A stretch of 64,000 nt of DNA from Parelaphostrongylus tenuis (GCA_019055375.1 JAHQIW010002212.1:1-64000); one strand, 5' to 3'. Positions 1 through 10,339 are shown, counted from the first letter of the stretch. Numbers and translations: made by a program. The notes: a model not told the origin generated them from the sequence alone.

Positions 1-110
1 AAAGGCGATATTGATGTTGTTGGATGTCTCTGCTTCCTTGCGACCTATTTTGAACTCACGGTTTGAAACAGCAATCATACCAGCCAACACCATTGCCATA
101 GTCTAAAATA
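1..110 (-). pseudogene. Exon-like fragment, copy 1, cut by the window edge
   Basis: Read on the minus strand, this is the same coding-like piece found at 3210-3389 and 7619-7804. It starts M-A-M-V-L and continues S-N-R-E-F-K-I-G-R-K-E-A-E. In this copy alone the start is preceded by a pyrimidine-rich TTTTAG that could be a splice acceptor. The first dozen residues are hydrophobic and the rest is polar. I do not recognise the family. It could be an exon captured by the repeat or part of a transposon-encoded protein. Confidence 0.3.
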
Positions 111-299
111 AATGTAAAATAAACAGCAAGTAATGATATATTAGAAGCAAAACATAGGTAGAGAATTGTAATCCAAAATTGTGCTTACCACCTTTATTTT
201 GAACTACATTTTATATCTAAATTGACGCATTTTAACAATGTAAAAACGCAGTTACTTTTTCACCAGCCTAATATGCATATTTGTGCGTATACATACATA

Positions 300-660
300 C
301 ATACCACGGACCTCCCCGTGAAGGAATCTCTGCCCTGCTAATCGCAAGGACACGTGCCGTGTTTCCCAGGTAGTAAAGGGAGAACTAAGCCCGAACCAAC
401 AGGCACCATGTGCTTTCCTAAAATGCAGGTGGGCTTAGAAATGGACTCGTTGTTTCTGCAGCGTCAGTTTGACAAATTGTTTCTACGTGCGAATGGCCAA
501 AAGCCTTTAGCAAAGCTGCTGGAATACATATGAATGGCAGTTAGAAGTCACTTCAAATAAGTAAATCCTCTTGTTCCTCCGTGAAAGACTGTCAGGATAC
601 TCATGAGTACCCAGCTTGCATGTTAAGAGCTCAGAAAGCTTTACCATGGATTCAAAAAGC
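300..660 (+). repeat. Dispersed repeat family R-A, copy in the 1-874 segment
   Basis: About 350 bp that begins with an ACGGACCTCC block and contains a TTTCCCAGG block and a CAGCGTCAGTTTGACA block. It recurs at 2690-3010 (reverse), 4850-5195, 8015-8385 and, degenerate, at 41055-41225 (reverse). No coding capacity is evident. It is a composite part of the big inverted-repeat unit but also exists outside it. Confidence 0.7.
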
Positions 661-1079
661 TAAATACATCAATAGAAACGGGCCTCGTTCACCTAGCTTC
701 AAATAAGGTCAAGTCTCTTATCTCACCTTGAGTCCGTTGGTAATTGACCAGAGCTGCTATCGATGCTTAATTTTTAATTCTGTTTAATTCCTATCGCTGC
801 TCAATTCTCAAGGAATGACGTGTACCCTGAGGTAGACGATCCTTGAGACTTTCTTGCTGGACGAAACTTTTCTGACGGTTGAGTCAGATTTCGGACATTT
901 GAGGTGATCTAGATTTGAAGAATTTAACATTCCTTTGAATGCTACAGCACAACTGAAAATCGTTCTTGATGATGAGGCAAGACATTACAGTTGTCGGGAT
1001 TTATGCTATAGAATAATTACCAAAAGTCTAAGAGGAAAACGTCACCCGGTTGAAATGCCTGAAGGTGAAACACAGTTTT

Positions 1080-1350
1080 ATTCAATATAGTCCGCAAGAA
1101 TGCTTAAAGCCTTACCCAGGTTGTTCCATTGGAGCCATACACGTGTTTTGGAGGTATCGTTCTCTTCATTAGTGGCCCACGCCCCACACTTAGTTCTATT
1201 CTGTGGCAGAGAGGTGAGACGTATGTGGTGGTAGAACAACGTACAGTGACATTGCGTTATCACCATTTTTAGTCGATGGATTGCAGCTGAGAAATATAAA
1301 TTAATGAACCTCATAGATTGTTTTTTAACCTCACCCTTATACATGCACTC
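1080..1350 (-). repeat. Repeat family R-C, left-arm copy
   Basis: Matches 9655-9890 (reverse) and, outside the big repeat, 47112-47345. The shared block contains GAGGTGAGACGTATGTGG-like and CAGTCGATGGAT-like stretches. The open frame across it is a by-product; the 47-kb copy does not preserve it. Confidence 0.65.
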
Positions 1351-1357
1351 TAGTTTG

Positions 1358-1548
1358 TAAGAATGTTCAAAGCCTTACCGAGATTGCACGCCAGAGCCAC
1401 ACGCGTATTTCGGAGGTATCGCTCTCCAAAGTAGAGCTCTCAGTGTGGGCGTGGGACAATGATGAAGAGGGTGATACCTCCAAAACACGTGTATAGCTCT
1501 GACGTAACATCCTCGGTAAGGCTTTGGACATTCTTACAGACTCTATCA
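1358..1548. repeat. Small palindromic element inside the left arm
   Basis: An internal inverted repeat. The first about 80 bases (AAGAATGTTCAAAGCCTTACC and onward) are mirrored by the last about 80 (ending GGTAAGGCTTTGGACATTCTT). The mirrored partner in the right arm is at about 9430-9620. It looks like a MITE nested in the larger repeat. No coding potential. Confidence 0.6.
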
Positions 1549-2264
1549 AATGTTTGTGGCAACGCATATTTTTAATTTTGTTGCTAACTCATAATGAATA
1601 GCGGTTTCCACCATAAAGTACATCATTACAATTCTCGAGATTTAAATTATCGAATGATTACTACAGCGTAACAGAAAGCTTTTTTAGAGCTTTCTACGAG
1701 AACGTAAAAAATTCAGGGAGCACACTTTTCCCAAGCGGCTTAAGCAGGTTGGAGTTAGCGGAAAATGCCCTTTCTCCCTCCCCGCAGTGATGAACGTGCA
1801 CTCTTCCTAAATTTAATCCACCTACGTACTACTATTATTACAACATAGACCTCTCTAAAAAGTTATCTGGTTGTAGATGAGCTTTGAAGCTATATTCTCG
1901 CAAGACAGGTGATATAAATGCACACTGAAGGTTGAAGTTTTTTTTACAGGCATGTGTTATTGCCCTAAAATATGAAGACTTCAGAGTTAATTATTGGCGT
2001 TTTGCATCATGAAAAAGCCTTTCTAAAAGCTTCTTGTCTGTAGTATTCCATTCTTTATGTGACCATAAGATACCTCTGACGTATAGACTTTACTTATGAT
2101 TACCAGTAAGCCACTATGATGTTCAAGCGGCGCAGTAACATTTTAGGCGTGAAATATAATCTTCTCTTTGCTTTCATAGCGTTCTGTTATATATAATTTT
2201 TTGAGAAACCAATCACAACGTCGGATCGGACTTCTCTATATTTGGGCTACCAAATGACTATTAA

Positions 2265-2530
2265 GAGTTTGGAGGAGAGTCATATACAAGCCCCAGCCAG
2301 GCAAATGAAGCATACTTAGTGTGAAACATAGTTTCACTTTCTCTGCTACAGCGTAATAAGATAGCTTTTTCAAAAAAGAAACATGCTATAAAATGGCACA
2401 AATCTGAGCTTCCGAACAATATTACGTGCCTCTGAGAAAAGTTTTGCCCAGCAAGAAAGTCTTAAAGAATCGTGTACCTCAGAGTACACGTCATTTCTTA
2501 AAAACTGAGCAGCAATAGAATTAAAACAGA
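2265..2530 (-). repeat. Repeat family R-B, left-arm copy
   Basis: This block carries a CTGTAGCAGC-like motif next to AAAAGCTTTTT and, further in, a GACGTGTACC-like motif. Related copies lie at 8515-8790 (right arm), 22135-22400 and 50420-50765 on the plus strand, and at 48595-48900 on the minus strand. It is a dispersed repeat of unknown class with no evident open frame. Confidence 0.6.
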
Positions 2531-3209
2531 ATTGAGAATTAAGCATGGATAGAATCTCTGGTCAGTTACCAACGGACTCAAGGTGAACAAGAGACTTGAC
2601 CTCATTCGAGATTAGGTGAACGGAGCCCGTTTCTTCCGATGTATTTAGCTTTTTTGAATCCACGGTATAGCTTGCTAAGCTCTTAACATGCAAGCTGGGT
2701 ACTCATGAGTACCCTGACAGTCTTTCACGGAGGAACAAGGAGGATTTACTTATTTGAAGTGACTTCTAACTGTCACTCATATGTATTCCAGCAGCTTTGC
2801 TGCAGGCCTTTGACCTTTAGCACGTAGAAACAATTTGTCAAACTGACGCTGCAGAAACAACAAGTCCATTTCTATGCCCACCTGCATTTTAGGAAAGCAC
2901 ATGGTGCCTGTTGGTTCGGGCTTAGTTCTCCTTTTACCACCTGGGAACATGGCACGTTTCCTTGCGATTAGCAGGGCAGAGATCCCTTCACGGGGAGGTT
3001 CGTGGTATGTATGTACGTATATGCACAAATATGCATGTTAGGCTGGTGAAAAAACAACTGCATTTTTACATTGTTAAAATGCGTCAATTTAGATATAAAA
3101 TGTAGTCCAAAATAAAGGTGGTAAGCACAATTTTGGATTACAGTTCTCTATTTATGTTTTGCTTCTAATATAGTATTACTTGCTGTTTATTTTGGGAATA
3201 TTTTGGACT

Positions 3210-3389
3210 ATGGCAATGGTGTTGGTCGGTGTGATTGCTGTTTCAAACCGTGAGTTCAAAATAGGTCGCAAGGAAGCAGAGACATCCAACAACATCAATA
3301 TCGCCTTTGGCTCAGGAAGTGCATACGATGCACAATGCAGTATTAGTTCAAGAAATTTACTGGAGCAGACGCTTTTCAGCAACGCATAA
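3210..3389 (+). pseudogene. Exon-like fragment, copy 2 (frame-damaged)
   Basis: An open frame of 59 residues from ATG at 3210 to TAA at 3387-3389. It begins with a hydrophobic run (M-A-M-V-L-V-G-V-I-A-V), followed by a charged stretch S-N-R-E-F-K-I-G-R-K-E-A-E-T-S-N-N and then I-N-I-A-F-G-S-G. Compared with the right-arm copy it lacks one base after the A-Y codons, so the C-terminal 20 or so residues are read in another frame. I do not recognise the family. The three copies are more alike over this stretch than over neighbouring DNA, which hints at past coding constraint or recent duplication. Confidence 0.35.
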
Positions 3390-3785
3390 GCCGTATTTAG
3401 ACTTGTACCATTATCATCAAAAGTCATGAGAAAAACAATCATCGAAGCTGATCTTCAATAAGTGCACGACATGTTACCAACGAACTCAAAGTCAGCCATT
3501 CTGCGATTTTCGCCATTAAAATAAATTACAAAAGGTTTTAACACAATCTAAAATCGCTTTTACTTTTGCAGCAACTCAATACATACACACAAACTAAAAC
3601 AAATATTTGTGTTTATACATGAAAATTCTAGATTTGTTTTGGGTGTGGAGATTGTGGATTTGTATTTGTATGACATACACGGAAGGGAAGAGCGGTAATA
3701 GCAGAATCATTGCTGAAGTCGCTGAAGTTCTGTAACTGTCAGCACGTCGATAACCAAACTATTATGAGCAAGCAGCCAGCTAGAA

Positions 3786-3850
3786 GTGCGCGAGTGGAGC
3801 AGTGGTTAGAGACGCTCTACGTTGCACACGTAGTCAAAGGTTCAATTCCA
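3786..3850 (+). repeat. tRNA-like SINE head in the left arm
   Basis: Contains an A-box-like stretch (GAGTGGAGCAGTGGTTAGAG) and a B-box-like GGTTCAATTCC about 40 bases later, as in RNA polymerase III promoters. It resembles the head of SINE1 (17582, 52046), but the SINE1 body does not follow. The mirror copy is at 7190-7256 on the minus strand. A tRNA-derived repeat head is likely; a functional tRNA is not, since no clear anticodon arm can be drawn. Confidence 0.55.
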
Positions 3851-4574
3851 TGATGAAAAAAGTAGATCAACAGCCTGCGTGTATAAAGGGTATCGCCGTA
3901 CAAGGTCACATTATGCGAGAAATACACCACTAAGAAAATTTCAGCTTCATGCGGAGAAGAAGACCTCAAATCGCGGAATTCAGCGCCTGGGGAACATCGA
4001 CTCGGACCATCGGCTGTGAAGTCGAAGGCGACCATAATGACGGCGCTGCTTACTAAACAAATATTTTGGCACAATCTCGTATTAGCAATGACAATGAAAT
4101 AAAGTACACCAAGGTGACATAATTTAGGGATCTTCATAATGGAGGAAACGTAGCGCTTTGACAGAGGGCACTAGCTTACAATCGTTTCTAGTGAAAATAA
4201 TTATGAAGATGCAAGCAGAACGATTTCCGAAGGAACCTCATAGTTTTATCGACAATGGAAGGTGTCTATTTGAATGAAATTGTTTTTTCATTGCTTTCTT
4301 CTAGTTAAACGCATGGGTGACTTGAGCTGAGGAGGAAACTCAGTATATAGTCATCCCTCACTACTGTAGCGACGATGCCTAATTCCGCTCTCTTGGAGAT
4401 TTGACAGCTAGTTTTTTATGTTTCCATAAGGGCACGAACTCTCTCAAGCCTTCCTGAGGTCATTGTTCAAAGAAAATAATCCTTCCAACCAGTTCTTCAG
4501 ATGCTCAGCCTCCCATCGCCCGTTTTGAGTAGACACGAAGCGTGCTGAGATCAACCTGAAGATCAAGTCGTAAA

Positions 4575-4848
4575 TATCGAAAAACAAGACTGTGGGGCGT
4601 AAGATCTAAAACATTGCGTTGGTTGGAAATTGAACCCGAGTCATACGCGAAACGGACGAACATTCTACCACCAATACTATACTACGACATTAATCAGTTC
4701 TTGAGTATCGAAAAACAAAAATCTCACGATGTAACACCTAAAAGACGACCCTGGCCTGGCGTCGAACCGGATTGCCCAAGTTGACAGACAGACATTCTAC
4801 CACTCAACCAAAATTGCCCATAGTCTGACATCAATCTATTCATACGCG
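4575..4848 (-). repeat. Tandem pair of tRNA-like SINE units
   Basis: Two units of about 130-140 bp lie head to tail. Each starts (plus strand) with a CGAAAAACAA-like block and ends with a GACAT-AATC-like block. On the minus strand each contains a D-arm-like GGTAGAATGT and a B box (GGGTTCAATTTCC in one, CCGGTTCGACGCC in the other). The units have diverged considerably. The minus-strand tRNA-like cores are at about 4627-4695 and 4757-4822. These are probably tRNA-derived repeats and not active tRNA genes. Confidence 0.5.
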
Positions 4849-4849
4849 T

Positions 4850-5195
4850 CGAAACCACGGACCTCCCTCTTTGAGGGATCCCGCCCGGTTAGTCGCGTGG
4901 GCACGTGGCGCGTCCCCAGGTGGTGGATAGGGGAATAAACATGAACCAAAAGCGACCGCGTGCTTCCCAGAGACGCAGGTAGATTCAGGGGATGAGCTTC
5001 CTGCTTCTGCAGCACCGATTTGACAAAACTCCATTTCTAAGAGTCGAATAGTCGAAAACCTGCAATCAAGCGGCAGGGAAGTACATGGGAGGCGGTTAGG
5101 AGTAGCCTCCAACAAATTAGCTCCTCCCGCTCCTCTGAGAGAGACTGGCAAGCTACTCGTGAGTACCCAGCCCCCACGTTTAGAGCCTGGTAAGC
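4850..5195 (+). repeat. Repeat family R-A, spacer copy
   Basis: The most divergent R-A copy in the first 10 kb. It keeps ACGGACCTCCC near its start, a CCCAGGTGGT block, TTTGACAAA, and TGGCAAGCTACTCGTGAGTA near its end. It has the same orientation as 300-660 and 8015-8385. It lies outside the mirrored arms, so it is an independent insertion or relic. Open frames on either strand here are incidental. Confidence 0.65.
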
Positions 5196-7189
5196 TATAC
5201 GTTGGGTATCGAAATGCCAAAAACAGCAACAAATATGGGCCTCATTCTCCTGGCAGCATACTTTCTGTAATTCTGCTGGCTGTAAGCAGATGGCGAAATT
5301 TGTGCAGCGATCGGGCTCGCAGCTGTCGGTTTTTTACTTTGTTCTAACTTCAAACAAGCGTCCATCTGTGCTTAACTGTTTATTAACCATGGACTTGTAC
5401 CATTTCTAAAACGGCGTTACTGTGGTCCAAGGCATCTTATGGAAACAAAGAAAGTAGAAAAAACTCCTTTGTTAGTCGGCCTGTAAGCCCAGTTCCCAAA
5501 CACAATCAGTATTCAAGTTGATTTGATAGACTCATTCCCATTAGGCTGATACCGCAGATTTTCATTTTTACCAAAGCACTCTGATAGTTACATGATTAGG
5601 GTTACAAAAATACGTTCAGGTTCTGAGGAAGGCAACCACGCCGAAATATCAGCCACCAATATTCAAGAAGATCCATCGACTGTCCAAAAGGACAATGGAT
5701 CAAAAAAGTGTAATAACCTCGCAAAAGCGCATAATAAAGATTACTTTTTTAACCATTTTTTTCAATTTCGCCGCAGCTGAAAGTATTCTTGAATGAAAAA
5801 TATGTATCAAATTTTTCTGGAAAGATAGAGCACTGATATATGTGATCCATCGGTAATCATTGAAGGACATTTTTCACTACAGATAAACAATCGGACACTT
5901 CTACAACACTTAATCTTTTGGGACGAAGTGCATGTACTTGTATACATGCGTGTTTAATCGTTCAGGACTTTACGTAGCTATGTACAGACACAGCACTGAT
6001 TAATCTTTCCCTCCGGGAAAAACTTTTTTATCAAACTTTTATAGTCATTCTGTGATACAGATTCTCTTAGGGTTCCTTTATGCATAGGCAGTCCTAATTT
6101 GCTGTTCCAACGAAAACACTCGAGAAGACTGCTCGGCTGAACGAGTCCAGCTAGAGAGCATACTAGAAGATCCGCCGTGATCTGTCTTCGTCCACGACCC
6201 TGCTTGGCATGCAGAATTCGGCAAAATTTCTCTCAAGCATTTCGGTTGAGACTTTAAAACGATACGATCACGGCTGAATGATGAAATGTCACAGAAGACA
6301 GCCCCATAAAGATTTGCTTCAATGTAAAAAACACCCATGTGTCGAAAATTTTCCTATGTCTTATTGAGAAAACTACATTCTCTGGGTAAGGAACACATTT
6401 TCAACTGTTTTTGAAAAATATTTGTTATTTTGTCCACATTTTTGGAGTCAATCGATAGCATGAAAAATACTGATCTCAAAGCTAAAATGGATTTGTGAAA
6501 AAAAAACATTCATAGTAAGTCTTAATAACGGAAAGGTCATTACGTTTTGCTCCTAAGGGTTCCTCTCCGTGTCTTCACCGTGCCGTCATGGAAACATAAA
6601 AAACTAGCTGTCAAATCTCCAAGAGAGCGGAATTAGGCATCGTGGCTACAGTATTGAGGGATGACTATATACTGAGTTTCCTCCTCAGCGCAAGTCTCCC
6701 ATGCATTTGACTAAAAAAAAACAGTGAAAAAACATTTTCATTCAAATGGACACCTTCCAGTGTCGAAAAAACTATGAGGTTCCTTTGGAAATCGTTCTGC
6801 TTGCATCGTCATATTTATTTTCACTAGAAACGAATGTAAGCTATGCGCTGTGTCAAAGCGTTATGTTCCTTCCATTGTGAAGTTCCCTTAATAATGTCAC
6901 CTTGGTGTACTTTATTTCAATGTCATTGCTAACACGAGATTGTGCCAAAATATTTGTTTAGTAAGCGTTCCTGCGCCGTCATTATGGCCGCCTTCGACTT
7001 CACAGCCGATGGTCCGAGTCGATGTTCCTCAGGCGTAGAATTCCGCGATTTGAGGTCTTCTTCTCCGCATGAAGCCGAAATTTTCTTAGTGGTGTATTGC
7101 TCGCATAATGTGACCTTGTACGGCGATACCCTTTATACACGCAGGCTGTTGATCTACTTTTTTCATCATGGAATTGAACCTTTGACTAC

Positions 7190-7256
7190 GTGTGCAACGT
7201 AGAGCGTCTCTAACCACTGCTCCACTCGCGCACTTCTAGCTGGCTGCTTGCTCATA
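7190..7256 (-). repeat. tRNA-like SINE head in the right arm
   Basis: Mirror image of 3786-3850, with the same A-box-like and B-box-like blocks, nearly identical. It supports the arm alignment and shows that the tRNA-like insertion preceded the arm duplication. Confidence 0.55.
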
Positions 7257-7618
7257 ATAGTTTGGTTATCGACGTGCTGACAGTTACAGAACTTCAGCGA
7301 CTTCAGCAATGATTCTGCTATAACCGCTCTTCGCTTCCGTGTATGTCATACAAATACAAATACACAATTTCCACACCCAAAACAAATCTAGAATTTTCAT
7401 GTACATACACAAATATTTGTTTTAGTTTGTGTGTATGTAATAAGTTGGTGCAAAAGTAAAAGCGATTTTTGATTTTGTTATAACCTTTTGTAATTTGTTT
7501 CAATGGCGAAAGTCGCAGAATGGCTGACTTTCAGTTTGTTGGTAACATGTCGTGCACTTATTGAAGATCAGCTTCGATTATTGTTTTTCTCATGACTTTT
7601 GATGAGGATGGTACAAGT

Positions 7619-7804
7619 CTAAATACGGCTTATGCATTGCTGAAAAGCGTCTGCTCTAGTAAATCTTTCGAACTCATACTGCATTGTGCATTCGTATGCA
7701 GTTCCTGATCCAAAGGCGATATTGATGTTGTTGGATGTCTCTGCTTCCTTGCGACCTATTTTGAACTCACGGTTTGAAGCAGCAATCATACCAGCCAACA
7801 CCAT
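7619..7804 (-). CDS. Hypothetical exon-like fragment, copy 3 (most intact)
   Basis: An open frame of 61 residues on the minus strand, from ATG at 7804 to TAG at 7619-7621. A hydrophobic start (M-V-L-A-G-M-I-A-A) is followed by S-N-R-E-F-K-I-G-R-K-E-A-E, I-N-I-A-F-G-S-G-T-A-Y, and a tail with E-F-E-R-F-T-R and a final C-I-S-R-I. The hydrophobic run could be a membrane segment or signal; it is short. The other two copies are at 1-110 (partial) and 3210-3389 (one-base gap). I cannot assign a family. It may be a terminal exon of a gene duplicated with the repeat, or a remnant of an element-encoded protein. Expression is not shown by the sequence. Confidence 0.3.
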   Translation of the reverse strand: MVLAGMIAASNREFKIGRKEAETSNNINIAFGSGTAYECTMQYEFERFTRADAFQQCISRI

Positions 7805-8014
7805 TGCCACAGTCCAAAATAAATGTAAAATAAACAGCAAGTAATGGTATATTAGAAGCAAAACATAGATAGAAAATTGTAATCCAAAATTGTGCTTACC
7901 ACCTTTATTTTGGACTACATTTTATATCTAAATTGACGCATTTTAATAATATAAAAATGCAGATACTTTTTCACCAGCCTAATATGCATATTTGTGCGTA
8001 TACATACATACATA

Positions 8015-8385
8015 CCACGGACCTCCCAGTGAAGGGATCTGTGCCCTGCTAATCGCAAGGACACGTGCCGTGTTTCCCAGGTGGTATAGGGAGAACTAAG
8101 GCCGAACCAGCAGGTACCATGTGCTTTCCTAAAACGCAAGAGGGCTTAGGAATGGACTAGTTGTTTCTGCAGCGTCAGTTTGACAGATTTTTCTACGAGT
8201 CAAAGGCCAAAAGCCTGCAACAAAGCAGCCGGATTATATATAAGTAACAGTTGAAAGTCACTTCAAATAAATAAATCCTCCTTGTTCCTCAGTGAAAGAC
8301 TGTCAGGTTACTCATGAGTATCCAGTTTGCATGTTAAGAGCTTAGCAAGCTATACCGTGGATTCAAAAAAGCTAAATACATCGGA
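8015..8385 (+). repeat. Repeat family R-A, right-arm copy
   Basis: Mirror of the R-A block in the left arm and a direct match to 300-660. It keeps all the landmark blocks of the family, including TCATGAGTA near its end. No coding function is seen. Confidence 0.7.
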
Positions 8386-8514
8386 AGAAACGGGCTCCGT
8401 TCACCTAACCTCGAATGAGGTCAAGTCTCTTGTTCACCTTGAGTCCGTTGGTAACTGACCAGAGATTCTATCCATGCTTAATTCTCAATTCTGTTTTAAT
8501 TCTATTGCTGCTCA

Positions 8515-8790
8515 GTTTTTAAGAAATGACGTGTACCCTGAGGTACACGATTCTTTAAGACTTTCTTGCTGGGCAAAACTTTTCTCAGAGGCACGTAATA
8601 TCGTTCGGAAGCTCAGATTTATGCCATTTTACAACATGTTTCTTTTTTGAAAAAGCTATTTTATTACGCTGTAGCAGCGAAAGGAAAACTATGCTTCACA
8701 CTCAGTATGCTTTAATTGCTCGCTTGGGCTTGTATATGACTCTTCTCCAAACTCTAACTACCATTTGGTAGCCCAAATCTAGAATAGTCC
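8515..8790 (+). repeat. Repeat family R-B, right-arm copy
   Basis: Begins near GACGTGTACCCTGAGGTA and ends near TTTGGTAGCCCAAATCT. It is closely mirrored at 2265-2530 and more distantly matched at 22135-22400, 48595-48900 (minus) and 50420-50765. Unknown class. Confidence 0.6.
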
Positions 8791-9429
8791 GACGTTGTTA
8801 TTGGTCTCTTAAAAGATTATATATAACAGAACGCTATGAAAGCACAGAGAAGATTACATCTCACGACTAAATGTTTCTGCGCCGCTTGAACGTCTTAGTG
8901 GGTTACTGGTAAATAAGGTAAAGTTTATACGTCAGAGGTATCTTATGGCCACATGAGGAATGGAAGACTACATATAAAGTTTTTTAAAAGGCTTTCTAAT
9001 AATATAAAGAGCCAATAATCAACTCTGAAGTCTTCATTTTCTAGGACAATAACACATCCCTGTAAAAAAAAAATTTCAGCCTTCAATGTGCATTTATATC
9101 ACCTGTCTTGCGAGAATATAGCTTCAAAGCTCATATACAACCAAACAACTTCTCGCAGAGATTCATGTGTAAATAATCGTAGTATGTAGATGGAGTAAAT
9201 GTAGGAAGAGTGCGCGTTCATCATTGCGGGAGAGGGAGAGGGGGCACTTTTCGCTAACTCCAACCGGCTTCAGCCGCTTGGGAAAAGTGTGTTCTTTGAT
9301 TTTTCTAACGCTCTAGTAATCAATCGATAATTTGAATCTCGAAGATTTTATTGAGATCCTTTTTGGTGGAAACCGCTATTCATTATGAATTAACAACAAA
9401 AATAAAATTATGCCTTGCTATTAACATTT

Positions 9430-9890
9430 GATAGTCTCTAAGAATGTCTAAAGCCTTATCGAGGTTGTTACGTCAGAGCTATAAACGTGTTTGTAGGTAT
9501 CACCCTCTTCATCAGTGTTCCACGCCCACACTGAGCTCTACTTTGGAAAGCGATACCTCCGAAATACGCTTGTGGCTCTGACGTACAATTTCGGTAAGGT
9601 TATAAAGATTCTGAAAGACTATAGTTAATGTTTATGGTGAGGTTAAAAAACAATCAATGACATGCATCAATTTATATGACTCAGCCGCAATCCATCTACT
9701 GAAGATGGTGATGACGCAATGTCACTGTACGTTGTGCTACCACCACATACGTCTCACCTCTCTGCCACAGAATAGAGCTCAGTGTGGGACGTGGACCACA
9801 ATTGAAGAGGTTGATACCTCCGAAACACGTGTATGGCTCGGATGTAACAACGTGGGTAAGGCTTTAAGCATTCTCAGATTACATTGAATA
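9430..9890 (+). repeat. R-C block and adjacent small palindrome, right-arm copy
   Basis: Mirror of 1080-1548. The 9430-9620 part is a self-complementary element (GTCTAAAGCC near its start, CGGTAAGG near its end). The 9655-9890 part is the R-C block, also found at 47112-47345. Confidence 0.6.
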
Positions 9891-10339
9891 AGATGTGTTT
9901 CACCTTTAGACATTTTCAACCGGGTGATATGTTTTTCTTATATTTTTGGTAATTAGTCTATAGCATACATTCCAACAATTGTAATGGCTTACATCATTTT
10001 TGAAACGATCTTTATTTGTGCTGTAGCATCCGAAGAAATATTGAATTCTGCAAATCTGGATCACTTTAGGTGTCCGAACTCTGATTCAACCTCTTGAAAA
10101 AGCTTGCCTTCAAATATTTAAAAGGTTCAGTATTAATTTTATAGCTGGAACCTCGCCAGTTGTGAAATTTTTTGTTTTCAGAGTGGATTTTTTATTGCCA
10201 ATTTACAATGAAAATAAAATTACATTCCACACTCAAGCATTTCTCGCAAAACAGGGCTCTTTCGGTAGATTCCTAGAGATCGTTCGATAGCTCAAATCCG
10301 AGTAATATAAATGGTAACTGTGTATGTATCGAACCGTAG

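Larger units (their letters stand above)
1..874 (+). repeat. Partial third copy of the giant inverted-repeat unit
   Basis: This segment matches the inner part of the right arm (about 7713-8588) in the same orientation and the left arm (about 2432-3312) in reverse, with scattered mismatches and small gaps. The match probably continues beyond the window start. It ends near 874, where it runs straight into the outer end of the left arm. Seen directly by eye. The mechanism (transposition, fold-back duplication or template switch) is not known. Confidence 0.85.
875..4436 (-). repeat. Left arm of a giant imperfect inverted repeat
   Basis: Read in reverse complement, this matches 6579-10095 along its whole length. 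Paired positions sum to about 11,000, for example 4436 with 6579, 3180 with 7836 and 1100 with 9890. Identity looks high but not perfect, with many substitutions and short indels. Outer and inner ends were placed where similarity stops. The arm is itself a mosaic of smaller repeats (R-A, R-B, R-C and a SINE-like tRNA head), so it is not a single simple element. I see no transposase or polymerase in it. Confidence 0.88.
4437..6578. other. Spacer between the arms of the giant inverted repeat
   Basis: This 2.1 kb segment has no mirror partner. It holds two tandem tRNA-like repeats (4575-4848) and one copy of repeat R-A (4850-5195). The rest (about 5200-6578) contains no gene I can recognise. Short open frames at 5592-5780 and, on the minus strand, 6078-6338 have no recognisable domain or convincing splice context. 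Confidence 0.6.
6579..10095 (+). repeat. Right arm of the giant imperfect inverted repeat
   Basis: Mirror partner of 875-4436. The two arms stay alignable end to end, including the tRNA-like head, the exon-like piece, R-A, R-B and R-C. The outer end is near 10095, beyond which the sequence is unique. Because 7713-8588 also matches 1-874 directly, part of this unit exists in three copies within 10 kb. Confidence 0.88.

Noticed and set aside
3817..4137. 106-codon minus-strand frame and its mirror at 6942-7202
   Set aside because: It runs through the tRNA-like head and adjoining non-coding repeat. Its presence in both arms follows from the duplication and is no sign of coding.
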